Shown: positions 1 to 12,948 of the stretch, in pieces
How positions within the stretch are numbered: position 1 is the stretch's first letter
How the letters are laid out: every line of letters begins with the position of its first letter
The notes under the pieces: model-generated
Database searches by the model: none
What the model saw: only the letters and a program-made list of their open reading frames with translations
What the model was told of the DNA's origin: nothing
Assembly: GCF_963169125.1 (NCBI RefSeq)
Contig: NC_084793.1
Coordinates: forward strand, 91,469,071 to 91,533,070
DNA: 64,000 nt
Direction of reading: 5' to 3'
From: Humulus lupulus
Lineage: Eukaryota; Streptophyta; Magnoliopsida; Rosales; Cannabaceae
Program-made: the position numbers and the translations under genes

Positions 1-1
1 C

Positions 2-498
2 ATTGCCCTTCTTGATCCATCTCCTAGAGCGAGTGTTAATAAGGATAATCATAATCAATCTTGCATGGTTGTTCCAAAAACAGCTCCTGGGCCAAGTGTG
101 TGCATCAGAGGTCCTAGTCAAATGAAACTTTTTTTCCCCAAAGAAATCTCTCGTATGATGATGGGTATGAGTACGAGCCTTATGTCAATGATGATCTAGT
201 TGCCCATGTGGGTGATGATTATGAAAGAGTTGAGGGGTGCAGTAGTTCTGGTGATAAATTTGAGGATCGATTACCCATGCTACATGTGGAGCAAGTGGAT
301 AATTTAAATGTACAACCTTCGCCAAGACGTCAAGAAAGCCAAGGACACAAGACTCCTGCCTCAGAGAGCAATTGTCCAACTATACATGATAGAAATAGAT
401 GGAGTTCTCTGGCATATACTGTTGAAGATATCTCATGCCCCTCTTATGTTATCCCCACGTTATCTAGAGTGATTTGTGGAGTAATAGAAGTTGGGAAG
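2..498 (+). pseudogene. MULE transposase, N-terminal fragment (broken)
   Basis: Frame 2 is open from the window edge to about 150. After that the sense-like reading moves to frame 1, which stays open to the LTR insertion at 499, so one indel near 130-150 is likely. The protein is acidic (runs such as YDDGYEYE and DDYERVEG), as in the linker between the N-terminal region and the DNA-binding domain of plant mudrA-like transposases. The sequence alone would not identify it. The assignment rests on position: when the LTR at 499-1827 and one target duplication are set aside, the frame runs on into the MuDR DNA-binding domain at 1828. The start codon is outside the window. Confidence 0.65.
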
Positions 499-1827
499 TG
501 ATTAAGGGTCAAAAATACACATTTATTGATTTTAATTGTCAAAATAAATTAAGTTTTAATTAATATTTTCATGGAATTAATGTGATATATTTTATAAATG
601 AAAATATTTAATTTGGATTTAATTTATTTTCATTTTGTAGGAAAATGATACAATTTTGGTTGAATAAAATAAAGCAAAAAGAAAAGGAAGTAAAAGTGGA
701 AGAAAATAAAGAAAGTTGACATTTTGAAGAAGTCAAGTCCAAATTGAAAAGGCTCAATCCAATTCATGAAGATGTCATGTCACCAATCCATGCAATTTCT
801 TCTCCACCAATAAGAGATATCAATTACAACGCATTCCAACAAACATTGGCAATCCATCTGCTTCATTTTCAACCAATAGAAGTGTCTTATTTTCAACAAA
901 AATTAGCAATCTATGTGCTTCCCTCTCAACCAATGGTTGCTTGCCACATGTCATTTCTACTATAGTTTATTTGTATTCTACACCTATAAATAGGATGTAG
1001 TTTTCATTTGTAAAACAAATTTTCTACACACTTCTCCCCCTACCATATTTTCTCTCTATTTCCTCTACTCCATTTTATCTCTAAGCCTAGTCTTCTCACA
1101 TTTTCAATGGAAAATGTGAGAATGACTTTTAACTTAGGCTAGAATTTTCTTTTGGTGAGAATAGGGGTGAAGATTTGTATTTTTTAATATTTTTATTTTG
1201 AATTTATAAAAGTGTTTTAATGTTCAAATATTTGAGTTTTATTATTTCTATCATTATTTATGCAATTAATATTTATTATTAATTTTATATAGATTTAGTC
1301 AAGCTTTTTCTATGTAATTTTACTAAAATAATTTATATTAATTTTATTATTCTATGGGTAGTCTTTAACTGCATTATCGCCGAGATGGTATAGTGTCACA
1401 ACTAGATTTCTCATAACAATAGTATTAGCATGAGATCTTAATTTGTTATTTTGTGAGTAGTCTTTTACTACATATTGCTAACGGTATTATGTCGATTCTA
1501 GGTTTCTCATAACAATAACATGTGCATGTACTTCAAGTATGAAATTTTATTACTCAAATACATTTGCAAATTATCCAAGTAAATAGGTGAGAAAAATATA
1601 TTGTGGAACCCCGATGCCTCACCAAGCCTTTTTATTATTTATTGTCTTTTATTTTTAATCCTTCAAACAAAAAAATCCACAAAAATAATGTTTCTTTTCA
1701 CTGTTATTATATTACTTACCTTCTAATTGTTTTATTTGTCTCTTTGTTTCTTTACCTCCTTGTGGAATTGACCGTCCATCTATATTACGACTACCGCTTA
1801 GTGGAAGTCACGTTTGGGTGTTAAATA
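499..1827 (+). mobile_element. Solo LTR, long A+T-rich Gypsy-type family (copy 1)
   Basis: It begins TGATTAAGGGTC and ends GTGTTAAATA. The flanking 5-mers are GGAAG (494-498) and GGAGG (1828-1832), a target duplication with one change. Near its 3' end is a CTCCTTGTGG..GACC..CTACCGCTTAGTG block (about 1755-1805) that recurs in the second copy at 4718-4770. The last two bases are TA where the sister copy has CA. TATAAATAGG at 985-994 is a candidate TATA box in + orientation. No internal region or second LTR is attached, so this is a solo LTR formed by LTR-LTR recombination. It splits the MULE transposase at the beginning of its DNA-binding domain. Confidence 0.8.
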
Positions 1828-2615
1828 GGAGGGTTTTTGAGAACAAGTTAAAGCTGAAGACGAAGGCCCACTTGTATGCAATGAAGCAGAACTTCGAGTT
1901 TGTGGTGAAGAAGTCAGGTATTGAAGTTTGGTATATCACTTGCAAGGATCCTGATTGTGGGTGGAGATTGAGGGGAAATAGAATGCCTAAATCTGATATG
2001 TTCAAGATAACTCGTTTCACCAATAAACACACTTGCTCACTTGAACTCCGACATAAAGGCCACTGCCAAGCTGCACCTTGAGTTATTGGTCATTGCATAA
2101 AGGTAAAATATCATAATGGATCAAATGTGTTCATGGACAACAACATAAGAGAAGACATTAAGAATGATTATGGGATTGAGAGCTGTCATATGGAAAAGCT
2201 TGGAGATATTGAGAAACGTCTTTGGAGTATGTCAGAAGGACACTGGAAGCATCCTACCAGAAGTTACCATCATACATGTTCATGCTTCAACAAAAAAATC
2301 CCGGGACGTTGACAGATTTGGTCACTTAGGAAGATCAGTTCAAATATTTCTTATTCTCACTCAGAGTTAGTAAAAGATGGGTTCTTACATGTTGTCCTGT
2401 GTTATGTGTGGACGAAACTTTTTTAAAGATAAAATACGGTGGGCAGATGTAAGAACCATATGTATCCAATTGCATTTGCTTTTGTGGATAGTGAGAATCA
2501 TAATTCTTGGAAGTATTTCATGTCAAAGCTAAAGGAAGTGATTGGGGAAGTTGAGGACCTGTCGTTTGTATATGACAGACATGCAAGTATTACACATGTC
2601 TTGAAAACTATTTTC
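1828..2615 (+). pseudogene. MULE transposase: MuDR DNA-binding domain and first half of the catalytic domain
   Basis: About 1835-2080 encodes a MuDR-type zinc-binding domain: NFEFVVKKS, then WYITCKDPDCGWRLRG, then FTNKHTC (a C..C..H..C pattern). Next come remnants of the region preceding the catalytic core, with a TGA at 2079-2081 and shifts between frames. At about 2405-2630 is the MULE transposase core: VDETFLKIKYGGQ holds the first catalytic Asp (codon 2411-2413), and a region ending YDRHASI holds the second DRH Asp. The two lie in different frames, so at least one frameshift separates them. The coding sequence stops dead at 2615, where the Copia LTR begins (TGTAGGAAATACAT). The third acidic residue and the SWIM zinc finger are not found anywhere in the window. 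Family call secure; product non-functional. Confidence 0.88.
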
Positions 2616-2629
2616 TGTAGGAAATACAT

Positions 2630-4794
2630 TGATTAATGCTCAAAAATATCAATTTATTAGTTTTAAAGTATAAAATAAATTAGTTTTAATTAATATTCTC
2701 ATGAATTTATTGTAATATATTTTATAATTGAAAATATTAATTTTAATTTAATTTGTATTTAATTTTCAGGAAATAAATTGCATTTGGACACTAGCAAAAA
2801 GAAAGAGAAAGAAATAAGTAAAGCAGAAAAAAGAATTGAAAAAGTAGCATTTTTGGAACCAAAAAGCCCAAAGAGAATGGCCCAGCCGCTGCCTTCTCCT
2901 CCTCCCTAGAGCGCCACCTGGTGTGCCCCTGTTGCGCCACACGTCCGCGAGCCCAGCCAGCCCATCCGCCTGAATCGACCCAGCAACCCGCACCCAGCCT
3001 GCGCCCTGACCCGTGCGCCCACCCAGCGACCCACCCCGCCTGCCCTCTTTTCTCCTTGCCCAGATGCACCATGTGTCTCTCTCCCATTGGTTGCGACTGG
3101 GTCAAAGTTTCAGTCTGCCACCAATCCATTCTCTTATGCATTTTGGGCCTTGAACCTTCCATTTTGAGCTTTAAAGCTCTCATTTTGTGTTGTTTTAGAA
3201 AAAATGGTAAAATGACTATGCACTAAAATAGCTAGGCTAATATTAATAATAAGATTTGATTTTTCAAAATCATATTTTATTATTAATGTTTTAGATTTAT
3301 TTTGTAAACCCCATTTGTAGTTTAATTTCTTTTTAGTCATTTTCTTCTTCTATAAATAAAGAATTTTCTTTCACATTTGGTATGTAATTTTGGGAGTAAA
3401 GAAACTATAGCAAAATTTCTACTCACTTTCTTCTTAAAATTTTGTGAGAATCATGAGCATAATGGCTTAATCTTCCTAGGAAGGTTAGGGAAGATTCCAT
3501 ATGCTAGTGATGTTATTTTGCTACTTTGATTTACTATGTTCTTAATATAATGCATTTAGGTTGTTTATGTTCTTTCGTCCTCGTCTTTTTTTGTTATCTT
3601 TATTTACTTGTGCTAATAATTGTTGACCCTCGAATTGGTCAACGACACGGAGTCAAGTAAAACGAAGAAAATGAGATGAAATCAAGACGAAAAGATAAAC
3701 AACACAAAAGATTTATAGTGGTTCGGCCCCAACAAGATGGTAATGACCTCGTCTACTTAGTGTTCTTATTGATATAAAATCTCAAGAACTATGATCAATG
3801 AACTAGGGTTCACGAGTTTCACAAGCTCTCAGATGAATACAATTGTGGTGGATAAAAACACTCTATTTCTCTCTTAGAATTCTGAAGTTCAAAAGTTAAG
3901 AGTCAAAAGTCCCCTCTCTTGAGCCTTTTGATTCGTATTTATAGGATCAAAGAATTCTACATGGGCCAATGAGTCTTAATTATATTTAATACAGACGTAT
4001 ATAAACAATAATGGAAATTACAATTAATATGTAACTACAAGATTACATATCTGAAGGAAATAAATGAAAATATGCGACCAGACTGGTCGCCCATTATTAT
4101 GTTGTCTGATGAGCCAATTCCCTTCTGGTCGATGGTCGAACAGATTATATTCACTTAAACTGCCACGTGTATTCCACGTGTAGGCAAATCCTGCCACATC
4201 ATTAGGTAGCCCGTTTTTGGGTAAACAATAATATATAGGATTAGTCATGCTCTTTCTATGTGCTTCTAATTAGTTAAAGTAATATTGATACATAATTTTA
4301 TGTCTAATCTTCTATTGCATTATTGCCCTTGGGTATTTTGTCATTTTTAGATTTTTCATAAGATTAAAATTGTGCTCCTAAAATAAAGAACTTTATAACT
4401 CAAATGGACTCTTGTTAGAAAAGAATATGGACTTTAATGTTAGATTTTCCAAGTAAATGTTGGGATGTGAACTATTTACTTGTGTAGTTTTGTAAATCAA
4501 GTAACTAAGTAACTAAACAAGCATATGAATAATTTTTGAAACATTTCTACTTTTCAACTCTTGATTACATCTTATTTTTATTTCACTTGACTTATCTCAT
4601 TTCATCATTTCACCAAAAAGACAACAAAAAATCTCAAATCTATTTTCATTTCCATTTCTATTTATTTAATGTTACTAACTTTTTGTGTTAGTTTTCTACT
4701 AATCTTTTGGTTTTAGGTTACCTCCTTGTGGATCGACCACCCGACTTTTACTACAGCTACCGCTTAGTGATTGTCACATTTTGGGCGATAAACA
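2630..4794 (+). mobile_element. Solo LTR, long A+T-rich Gypsy-type family (copy 2), inserted in the Copia LTR
   Basis: It begins TGATTAATGCTC and ends GCGATAAACA, with a perfect 5-bp target duplication TACAT (2625-2629 and 4795-4799). It belongs to the same family as 499-1827: both share the TTAATTAATATTYTCATG start region and the 3' block CTCCTTGTGG..CGACC..CTACCGCTTAGTG. Unlike copy 1 it contains a G+C-rich, proline-codon-rich patch (about 2880-3070). Open frames over that patch are a composition effect. It is itself interrupted by another solo LTR at 3621-4227. Confidence 0.88.
3621..4227 (-). mobile_element. Solo LTR (TGTTGACC...AAACA family), third nesting level
   Basis: It runs from TGTTGACCCTCG to TTGGGTAAACA and is bounded by a perfect target duplication ATAAT (3616-3620 and 4228-4232). 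GTATTTATAGG near 3936 is the complement of a TATA box, so the LTR points left. The segments GTGGTTCGGCCCC, GACCTCGTCTACTTA and TGGTCGATGGTCGAAC recur in reverse complement within 12058-12761, so the two solo LTRs belong to one family in opposite orientations. Confidence 0.87.
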
Positions 4795-6607
4795 TACATA
4801 TTGCAGGATCTTTATTTATTTTCATGTAATTTACATATTATCAAACAAACATATAAATTCTTAGAACATGCTCCTATGAAATTGATACAAAACAGAATTA
4901 AGTACAGAAACTTACACATACGCAGCGGAATTGGAACAATTCCTTCCTTCAATCTCTCTAACCCTTGATTCCTTTCTGTAGCTGAGTATTATTAAGAGAT
5001 TGAACTAGATCAGCAACACAGTCTTCCTCACCAAGCCTTTGATCAACCTAGAGCTAGTATGGGCTGGTTCTCAACACATGAGATAGAGATCTAGAAGAGA
5101 AGAAAAGAGAGTGGCTAAGAAAGGATTAGATTGTCTAGGCTTTCACTTACCCAATGAATCAACTGAGACTGACTTTTTGAAAATCCTAGATATCATATTC
5201 CTTATATAGGCAACTTAATGAGTTTTATTTAAATTTAAATTTAAATTAATTAAAATATTAAACAAAATGATAAAAGCCTTGGGCTCCTACAAGTGGACTT
5301 TGGCCCAATCTCTTTGTTTTGAATTTAAATCTCAATTGGGCCTAAATTCAAAATATTTTATTTATTTTTAATTAATTAATTAAATCATTATTCAAATTAA
5401 CTAATTATAATTTGAAACTTGATTTAATATTATTTATTTATATTGATACAAATTTATTAATATTAATAAATTTACCCAAATATTCTCTTTTATTCTCTAA
5501 ATCTCATATCTTTGTAAATTTTCTGAAATTGACCTAGTCAACTTTAAAAATCCTAATTGATAATTAAATCAATTAATTGAGACATTCTAGATGATTTACT
5601 CAAAGGTGATGCAGGGACCATGGATCCATGAAATCAAGCTCCAACAAGTTACCGTGAATTTATTTACGCATAATTTCACTACCTTATTAATTCCTCGTGA
5701 CTCCACTATAGACTCAGAATTGAACTCTTGAATTCATAGAACGTATTTTCCAAACCATAAATACGTTATCCATTGTTATAATCATTATAGTTAGTCAATC
5801 TTCTATCGATGACTTAGTAACGAGCTAGGTGCAAATTATCATTTTACCCTTCATCAGTATTTTATCCTTAACTCTCACTAAGTTCCTTATAAATGATATT
5901 TCCGTGAAATTAATCACAAAAATGAGATCTCAATCATTTAACCTTTGAACAAAGAAATTAAGGAAATCATCTTTTCACATTTTATACAGGAGTTATAGAT
6001 TTCATATCTATGAATAGTACTCCCACTCAATTGCATTAGTAAATCTTCAAGATATAAGTATGGGCTAGACCGTAGGGTAAGCTGGTAATGAACAAGTCAA
6101 AAGATTTAAATAATATAATTAGCATAATATTATCACTCAAAATTAAGATCGACTTAACCTATGGTCAACGTTGTGACATTGATTAGATTCGATAACAACG
6201 ATACTTATTTATCAATCAATAATCAATATTGGTCCAAGTTTGATGTAACCAAATACATCTGATCTTATCTACTTGGTCAATGCCTTGGACAAGACATCAC
6301 ACCCCGAATGTGTAAGTAGATCATATCGTAGATTGTCCAATCAGTGAAAATCCAATGCACTGATCTAATCTCAGGATTTTTTCTTTTGAACATATAATTA
6401 CAATTAAAATCCACTGTGACCTAGTCATTATAATTGTAACTATCCATATGTTCAAGATTTTATAAATGTTTGTATTATTTCAATAATCATGTAATAAAAC
6501 AAGCAAGTAACACGGTTGTCAAACTAAATGATTTCTACTACTTTTATTGACAATATAAAATCGTGTTACATGTCCGACATGGTTTTATAAGGGCATAAAA
6601 CCCAACA

Positions 6608-9310
6608 AACTCCCACTTGCCCTTTTAAAACAAATGGGACATGTTTCTCAAAACCATGCATTCTACATTCTTCACAATAACACTATTTGCTTATATATTT
6701 GTAAAGGGGTATGAAAGATTGCCTTCCAATGCTATCTTCATCACCTTAACATCCCGCCTTCGCCACACATCCTCAGTAATGTGGTGCTTTCTCTCTATAT
6801 GCTTTGCTCTTTTGTAGCTTCAAGGTTCTTTCAAATTTGTTACTGCCTCATTATTGTCACTAGACAAAATGAGTGGTTTATCCATTTTTGTAATAACAAC
6901 GAGATCCGTATAGAACTTCCTCAGCCAGACTATTTCCTTAGCTGTCATGGACGCAGCTATGTATTCAGCTTCCAAGGTGGATTCTGAAATGGCAGATAGT
7001 CTAACACTTCTCCAAATCACAGCTACTGAGATGGCAGACAACCTATCGCTTCTCCAAATCATAGTTCCATCCCCAAGAGTAAACACATTTTTCAGAAGTA
7101 GACTTCCTGTCATCAACATCAATCTAAAATCTGAATCTGTGTAGCCTAACAGGTTCAAAGATCCACCCAAAAAGACTAACATATAGTCTCTAGTCCATCA
7201 AAAATACTAACCTCCATCTATTGTTCATTTCCAAGGTTTTACTGACACTTGCTCACCACTCCCATTGCATAGCAGATCTCCAGTCACAGCACACAACATA
7301 GCATGCATTAGACTTCTAATTGCAAATGCATAAGAAATTCGTTACATATTTTCTTTCTCTTGAGGAGTTTGTGGAGACCGCTGCTTAGAAAAATAAATTC
7401 TATGTCAAGATGCTAAACATCATTTCTCGGAATTTGCTACAGAGTAACGACCAAGCACCTCACCAAAGTAGGTTGCTTGAATTAGAGCCAAAATTCAATT
7501 ATTTCTATCCCTGGTGATCTGGATGCCAAGAACACGACTTGCTACAATGAAATATGAAATTTTGTTTCCAGCCAGTTCTTTATGTCTGATAATTTCTTGG
7601 CATTGTTTCTAATGAATAAGATATCATCTACATAAAGGATTAAGAACACCACAATGTCTTTTTCCTTAAGTTGTCAAACACAAGGGTCAACTACATTTTA
7701 TTCAAAAACACAGGTCTTAATGTTTCCATTTAACCTTAATTCCAGGAGCGTGAAGCTTATTTAAGTTCATAGATTGACCTACTCAGCTTGCCGACTTTCT
7801 TGTCCAACTACTTTAAATCCTTTTGATTGATCCATGTTAATGGTCTCATCAAGATAGCCATTAAAAATGCTTATTTGATGTCCATTTGCCTTATCTCTCA
7901 ATCAAGAGTTGTGGCTATGGATAAGAGTATACTAAATGAATTTTAACATGGCTATTGAAGAAAAAGTTTTCTCTAAGTCAACTTTCTCTCTCCCCCACAG
8001 TCGAGCCTTAAATTTCTCGACCTTTCCATCAACTCCTCTCTACTTCTTATAGTTCAACTTGCACCCCATGGGCCTAATGTCCAATGGCACGTCTACAAGA
8101 TCTCAAACAAATTAAGAGTACTTAGACTCTATTTCCTGGTACTTGCCTTCGAGTCAAAGATCCCTTTCAGACTTACCCATTGCATGTTTAAAGGTCAACA
8201 TATCATTGTTACTTGTGTCCCCAACCAACTTTTGGGTTTCACTATCCATATCATAGGTATTAGGTTCCGAGAAATCCTCCCACTATGACGAGGCACCGTA
8301 ACTTTCTGACTTGGATTAGTGGTTTCTAAATCTACCTTGTTTTCATCGACTTGAGTCGGTGAGGATGGAGCAATAGTTTATCGTTTTCTATCTAATATTA
8401 TTTTTCTACGAGACTTGAAATTTATTATGTAGTTGTTATCCAGAAAAATAGCATTTGTAGAGCCAAACACTTTCTTGTCTACTGGACTATAAAACAGGCC
8501 ACCCTGAATACCTTTAGAATAGCCAACAAACAAGCAAACCTCAGTTCGTTGTTCTAGCTTTCCTACCTTTTTCCTTAGGACATAAACAGGACACCCCCAA
8601 ATTCCATACTGACGTAAACTAGGTTCACGACCATTCCATAATTCTAGTGGTGTCTTGGAGACAACTTTGAGACAACACAAGATTTAAAAAATGTCACATG
8701 TAGTCTAGATAGTATGTCTCCAAAAAATATTTGGTTAAGAAGTCAGTAGAGTTGAATAGCTTATCATAGAACACATATTTTCAAAAACACTCGATTCACG
8801 CCGCTCAGCAACACTGTTATGTTGCGGAGTCCTTGGGGCAATTAATTTAGACAATTCTCCAAGTTCAATTAAATGATCTTGGTTCTGATTATCCAAATAT
8901 CCTCTGCCCCTATCAGATCACAAGATCTTTAACGATTTACCTAATTTGGTTTTAAATCCATAGCAATGAATTCTTTGAACTTCTTAACAAATTCTTAGAA
9001 TTCCTATGCTTTAGGTATTTACATGAGTCTCTAGAGCAATCTTCGATGAATGTGACAAAATACTCAAAACCACCCCTCACTTGAACATTCATTTGTCTCC
9101 AGACATTTAAACATACTAGCCCTAGTGGTTCTTTGGCCCTTTCTCCTATCACAGAGAATGGACGCTTTGTCATTTGCCCTCGAGACTAGATTCACAAACA
9201 AGTAGGTCACCCTAGGTGAGTTCCCTCAAAAGCCCAGCCTTTGTTAGTCTTTGAATCCTATCATAGAAAATATGACCAAAGCGAAGATGCCAAAGGTATG
9301 TCATTTATAA
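6608..9310 (-). pseudogene. Copia pol remnant: GAG-pre-integrase, integrase, reverse transcriptase, RNase H
   Basis: Read right to left: a GAG-pre-integrase segment (about 9185-9290, RFGHIFYDRIQRLTKAGLL); an integrase core fragment (about 8950-9175, GGFEYFVTFIEDCSRD); the integrase C-terminal region (8378-8680, TPLELWNGREPSLRQYGIWG then VCLFVGYSKGIQGG); reverse transcriptase, scattered over several frames, with an intact YVDD box at about 7623-7634; and RNase H (6640-7182) with GYTDSDF, STLEAEYIAAS and SSDNNEAV. RNase H carries an internal duplication of its IWRS..RLSAIS block. Stops and frame changes are everywhere, so no product is expected. Lineage within Copia not resolved. Confidence 0.85.
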
Positions 9311-10800
9311 CGCTATTGACCTTTTGTCATTTAACGGTCCTAGATTTAGCTATCTTAAACAACTCATTATTTAGAACATAGGGTTTGTTTAGTTACAATA
9401 GGTATAACCCGTTTTTCATACATTCACCCCACAATTCACATCCATTTAAAGAAATAGGATTTTATTACTTGTGAAAGTAACTACAAATTGTTGTTGATGT
9501 AATAAGAAAAACAGAAATTAAATTTTCCATTCAAAATCGGAATAAAATAAACATTGTCTTAAAACAATATATTTATTTCCAAAATTCATTCAAGCTTATC
9601 ATTTTTCCTTGTTTGATACGAACAACCCTTGATGGATTCCAAGCTTTGGCTTTTTATCCTTCATGGCTATCCCAATGCTAAAAAGGTGTAAAAAAAACGC
9701 ATGCATGTTTAGTAGATCTTGATTCAGTGATCCAAAACCGAAGTATCATCCTCTCAAATCACATGCATCCAAGACAAATTTCGTTATCTTGGGTTCCAAA
9801 TGCCTTGAGTGCCGGGAAATCTTGTTCCAATTCCCAGTCTCCTTGCAGTTGGAAACACTCTCCTTTTTGTGTACTTATAATCAAGCCTTGCTCTAAGATG
9901 CTTTGCAGCATTTGGTGCCTTGCCAGTGAACTTCTTGTTCTTTTTGTTTGAATTTCTTCCTCATTTGTTCTTCGAAGAAGAAGCTTAAAGCAGCTTCTCC
10001 TTGAGTTTGTTTACTAGTATTAGCATTCTTTCCTTTGCTCAAACCACCATCAACAATCCTCTTTGAAGGATTTGGTGATCATTGCATAGGAAAAATAGGA
10101 ATATCTTTGATTATCACGAACTCGATGTTGTCCATAATCAACACCATGTTGATGTTGGACAAACATTTCGTGAGGTTCTCACCATAGAGTAACCTTTTCG
10201 AGATTAGAGAGAGTATGGGGTGGGAAGCCTAGAGCTACGATTATCAACTAAGTAGAAATCAACGCATTGCTTGACAAACATTTATTCATCAAATTTTTAG
10301 AAATAGCAAAACATACAAAATGTTTTGAGATAAGCAAAATACTAAAACACTTATCTTCTATTTCTTAGGTACTTTAACTAGCCATGAACCCATGTGTCCC
10401 AGTAGGCGAGAGTCACAAATGTTTACTTAGTTAAATAGAGAAACATCTCAATTAATAAAACGTCACAGACTTTTATTAACTACCTATCCACTTGATGAAA
10501 GTAATGAAAACTCATGTGTCTCGGTAGGCGAGAGTCACAAATATTTCTTACTTTATGAGTTTGACCCACGGTTTCGATTATTATAGACTTAATTTCTATA
10601 GTCGTCATAGGGATGAGTCTATAGAAGATCCGTCTATAACCATCTATCCTAAGAAATTTAATCATGTTAATAAGTCTAGTGAACACCTTCCGTAGGGAGA
10701 CGAAATCAAAGCGTCATGAAGCCCCACTGAACTCTAACCTTGTTAAATCAACGGTGGAGATCGAATTCAAATTTTTAAAACTCATTATTAAATCTTTTAG
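9311..10800 (-). other. Copia gag and leader region, strongly degraded
   Basis: By position this must hold protease, gag and leader of the Copia element. I see no clean gag motif and no zinc knuckle. Basic, Lys-rich stretches appear on the minus strand around 9880-10080. A block of about 45 bp containing GTAGGCGAGAGTCACAAAT occurs twice (about 10388-10425 and 10510-10545), which looks like leader sequence. The short open frames here have no recognisable domain, so I do not call genes. Confidence 0.5.
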
Positions 10801-10819
10801 TATTTTATTCTTTTTGAAA

Positions 10820-10985
10820 AATATCAACTTAGGTTTGTCAAATTATTAAAATAATTAATAAACCAACTTAGGTTTTCCAAATTATCAAAATAATCAATAA
10901 ACCAAACTTAGATTTGTCAAATTATAAAAATAATCAATAAATCAACTTAGGTTTGCCAAATTATTAAAATAATATATAAACCATA
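10820..10985. repeat. Short tandem repeat, four units of about 39 bp
   Basis: Four consecutive imperfect units share the frame AACTTAGRTTTGYCAAATTA followed by (T)TAAAATAATNAATAAACC. The units differ by a few substitutions and one short indel. They lie in the A+T-rich stretch between degraded gag and the right Copia LTR. Confidence 0.8.
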
Positions 10986-12057
10986 GTTTATAATTTTCCC
11001 ATTAATTCTTAAATTACCATTGAAAATTAATCCAAAAAATAGAATTAATTTGTTTTTAATCAATTATTAGGTCCAACAAAAAAAGAATAACCTAATACAA
11101 CTAAGTCCAACTTAGGTAAATGGGCCTTAACAATTCAAGCTTGCATGGAGGAGAGCTGTGTTCAGTATGTGGGACTCACTACTAAGGCTCCCTAACTTCC
11201 ACACAAAGTCCAAAAAGACAGGAATTTGAACATTTGTTTTATTAATTGTTATTCAATTGATTATGCCAAATCTAGTAATGCAAAACAAATGGGCATTCAC
11301 AAGTGGAACCACTCGCAAGAGAGTAATTTAAACTTTACATGTTCAATCTAGCCCAAATAAAACCTAACATTTTATGAAAGTTTTTTTTGAGTTTTCCCAC
11401 ATTTTTCAAACAAAAAAATTGGGTCATCATTAAACTTATATTTAAAGCCCAAATGCAAAAAATAACTTAATAATGATGTTTGATATGTTAATAATTGGAT
11501 GAGCCTAACATGTTACTCTATAAGCATAAATTATGTAAATATACCACAACAATATACTATTTTGCAAAATACCATAATTAATTAGCATAGAATTCATCAG
11601 ACAAAATTCTAATTAATTAAACAAGTTGTAAAATATCAAATTAATTAAAATTGAATTTATCAAACAAAATTAAATTTTAAATAATTAATTTAAACTAGGT
11701 TGTTAAGTTGTTAGGAATGACAAAATATTTTAACCAATTTTAAAATATCAAAATATTTTTTACCCAAATTTAAAATATCTAGAATTATATGATAACCAAT
11801 TATAAATATTTTAAACAATAAAATTATTTTGAATAATCAGATAATTAATTTTAATATTTCATTTATAACAAAATAAAAAATATATATCTTAAAATAACCT
11901 CATTATCAGATAATCAATTCAAAATATTTTAAAAAGCTAAAATATATAAAATAATCAGATAATCAATTTTAAATATTTTAAACTTAACTGCACAAAATAT
12001 CTAATTTTAAAAAAATAAAAAATTAATTAATTAATTTTTTTTTGTGAAAAAGCCAGT
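10986..12057. other. A+T-rich non-coding Copia leader with dispersed AATCAGATAATCAATTTTAAA-type motifs
   Basis: No gene is visible. From about 11775 to 12010 a motif of the form TAATCAGATAATYAATTTTAAATATTTTAAA recurs several times with variation. The rest is low-complexity A+T sequence. It is bounded on the right by the solo LTR at 12058. Confidence 0.5.
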
Positions 12058-12761
12058 TGTGGGTTCGCGCAAGTCTGTCGTACGGACGTTGTGCGGCCCC
12101 GGGGTCTTGGCGGCTTTTTCATGCGTGCCCAACACGCATACTACCTAATCAGTCTGTTATCCGAAAAACAGGTATGGGTGTCGTGTCAGGCGTTTTCAAC
12201 ACGTGGCTGACACCTGGCGGAAGTCTTGTTCGACCATCGACCAGAAAGATTTCCATGGCGCAACACTTGAACGTTATGTACGACCAGCTTGGTCGTATAC
12301 CCGATATATTTGGAGAAAATCTTATGCAGTTATGATCATATCCGAGATTGTCTCCCATGATTTCCTGAGTATCCGATTATTTAGGAGAGAATATCTGTAA
12401 CTAATTCATGTAATCCCCCTTGAGCCTATAAATAGAGAAAGATAGCTCAAGGAAAAGGACCTTTTGGCTTTTGTTTAATTAAAATTGCATACTTACGATA
12501 GAATAAGAGCTATTGTATTGCGATTGTACTGTTTATCTCTCTCAGGTTTGTGAAACTCGGAGAACCCTAGTTCTTTGATCACCCCTTTGAGATCTCATAT
12601 CAATAATAGCTTAAGTGGACGTAGGTCATTACCAGTTCTTGGGGTCGAACCACTATAATTTCTTGTGTCTTTTACTGTTTTTGTCATTATATTCATTCCA
12701 ACACATCTATCCACATCAATCTTTTTGACTCTGTGTCAGTTGACCAAAACAAGGATCAACA
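12058..12761 (+). mobile_element. Solo LTR (same family as 3621-4227, opposite orientation)
   Basis: It runs from TGTGGGTTCGCG to GGATCAACA. CAGT is present on both sides (12054-12057 and 12762-12765), a 4-bp match where 5 bp would be usual. CCTATAAATAG at 12425-12435 is a TATA box in + orientation. Matches in reverse complement to 3621-4227 include TTCGACCATCGACCAG, the AGGTCATTACC..GGGGTCGAACCACTATAA region and the terminal GTCAGTTGACC..GATCAACA. It sits in the Copia internal region. The short open frames 12057-12400 are inside the LTR and are not genes. Confidence 0.8.
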
Positions 12762-12948
12762 CAGTCCAAATTTTTTTAAAAAAAATATGCAGTTTTTCAA
12801 TCCCAAAACAAGCAAAAACACAACCAAATTATTGCTAAATTTACGAAACAAAACATAAACATGCACCAATAACATGTACCATCCAATTGACATCCTAACA
12901 TATCAATTAATTTCATACATGTTCGTTCATGAAAATAAACTAGCAACC

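Larger units (their letters stand above)
2616..6607 (-). repeat. Copia 3' LTR (left copy), interrupted
   Basis: The sequence from about 4795 to 6607 aligns almost base for base with 12982-15125 (for example the stretch CTTTATTTATTTTCATGTAA in both). Its first 14 bases (2616-2629) are cut from the rest by the LTR inserted at 2630-4794. Without that insert and one duplication the LTR is about 1820 bp. CTTATATAGG near 5199-5208 is the complement of a TATA box, in keeping with minus-strand transcription. Confidence 0.85.

Noticed and set aside
2921..3226. Pro/Ala-rich open frames over the G+C patch of an LTR, also at 31284-31659
   Set aside because: They lie wholly inside LTRs. Open frames on several strands at once show a composition effect of few A+T-rich stop codons.
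6781..7144. Plus-strand open frames opposite Copia RNase H
   Set aside because: The minus strand carries recognisable RNase H motifs. The + strand frames are shadows.
10480..10849. Short open frames on both strands in the Copia leader
   Set aside because: No domain, low-complexity composition and no consistent frame with the neighbouring pol remnants.
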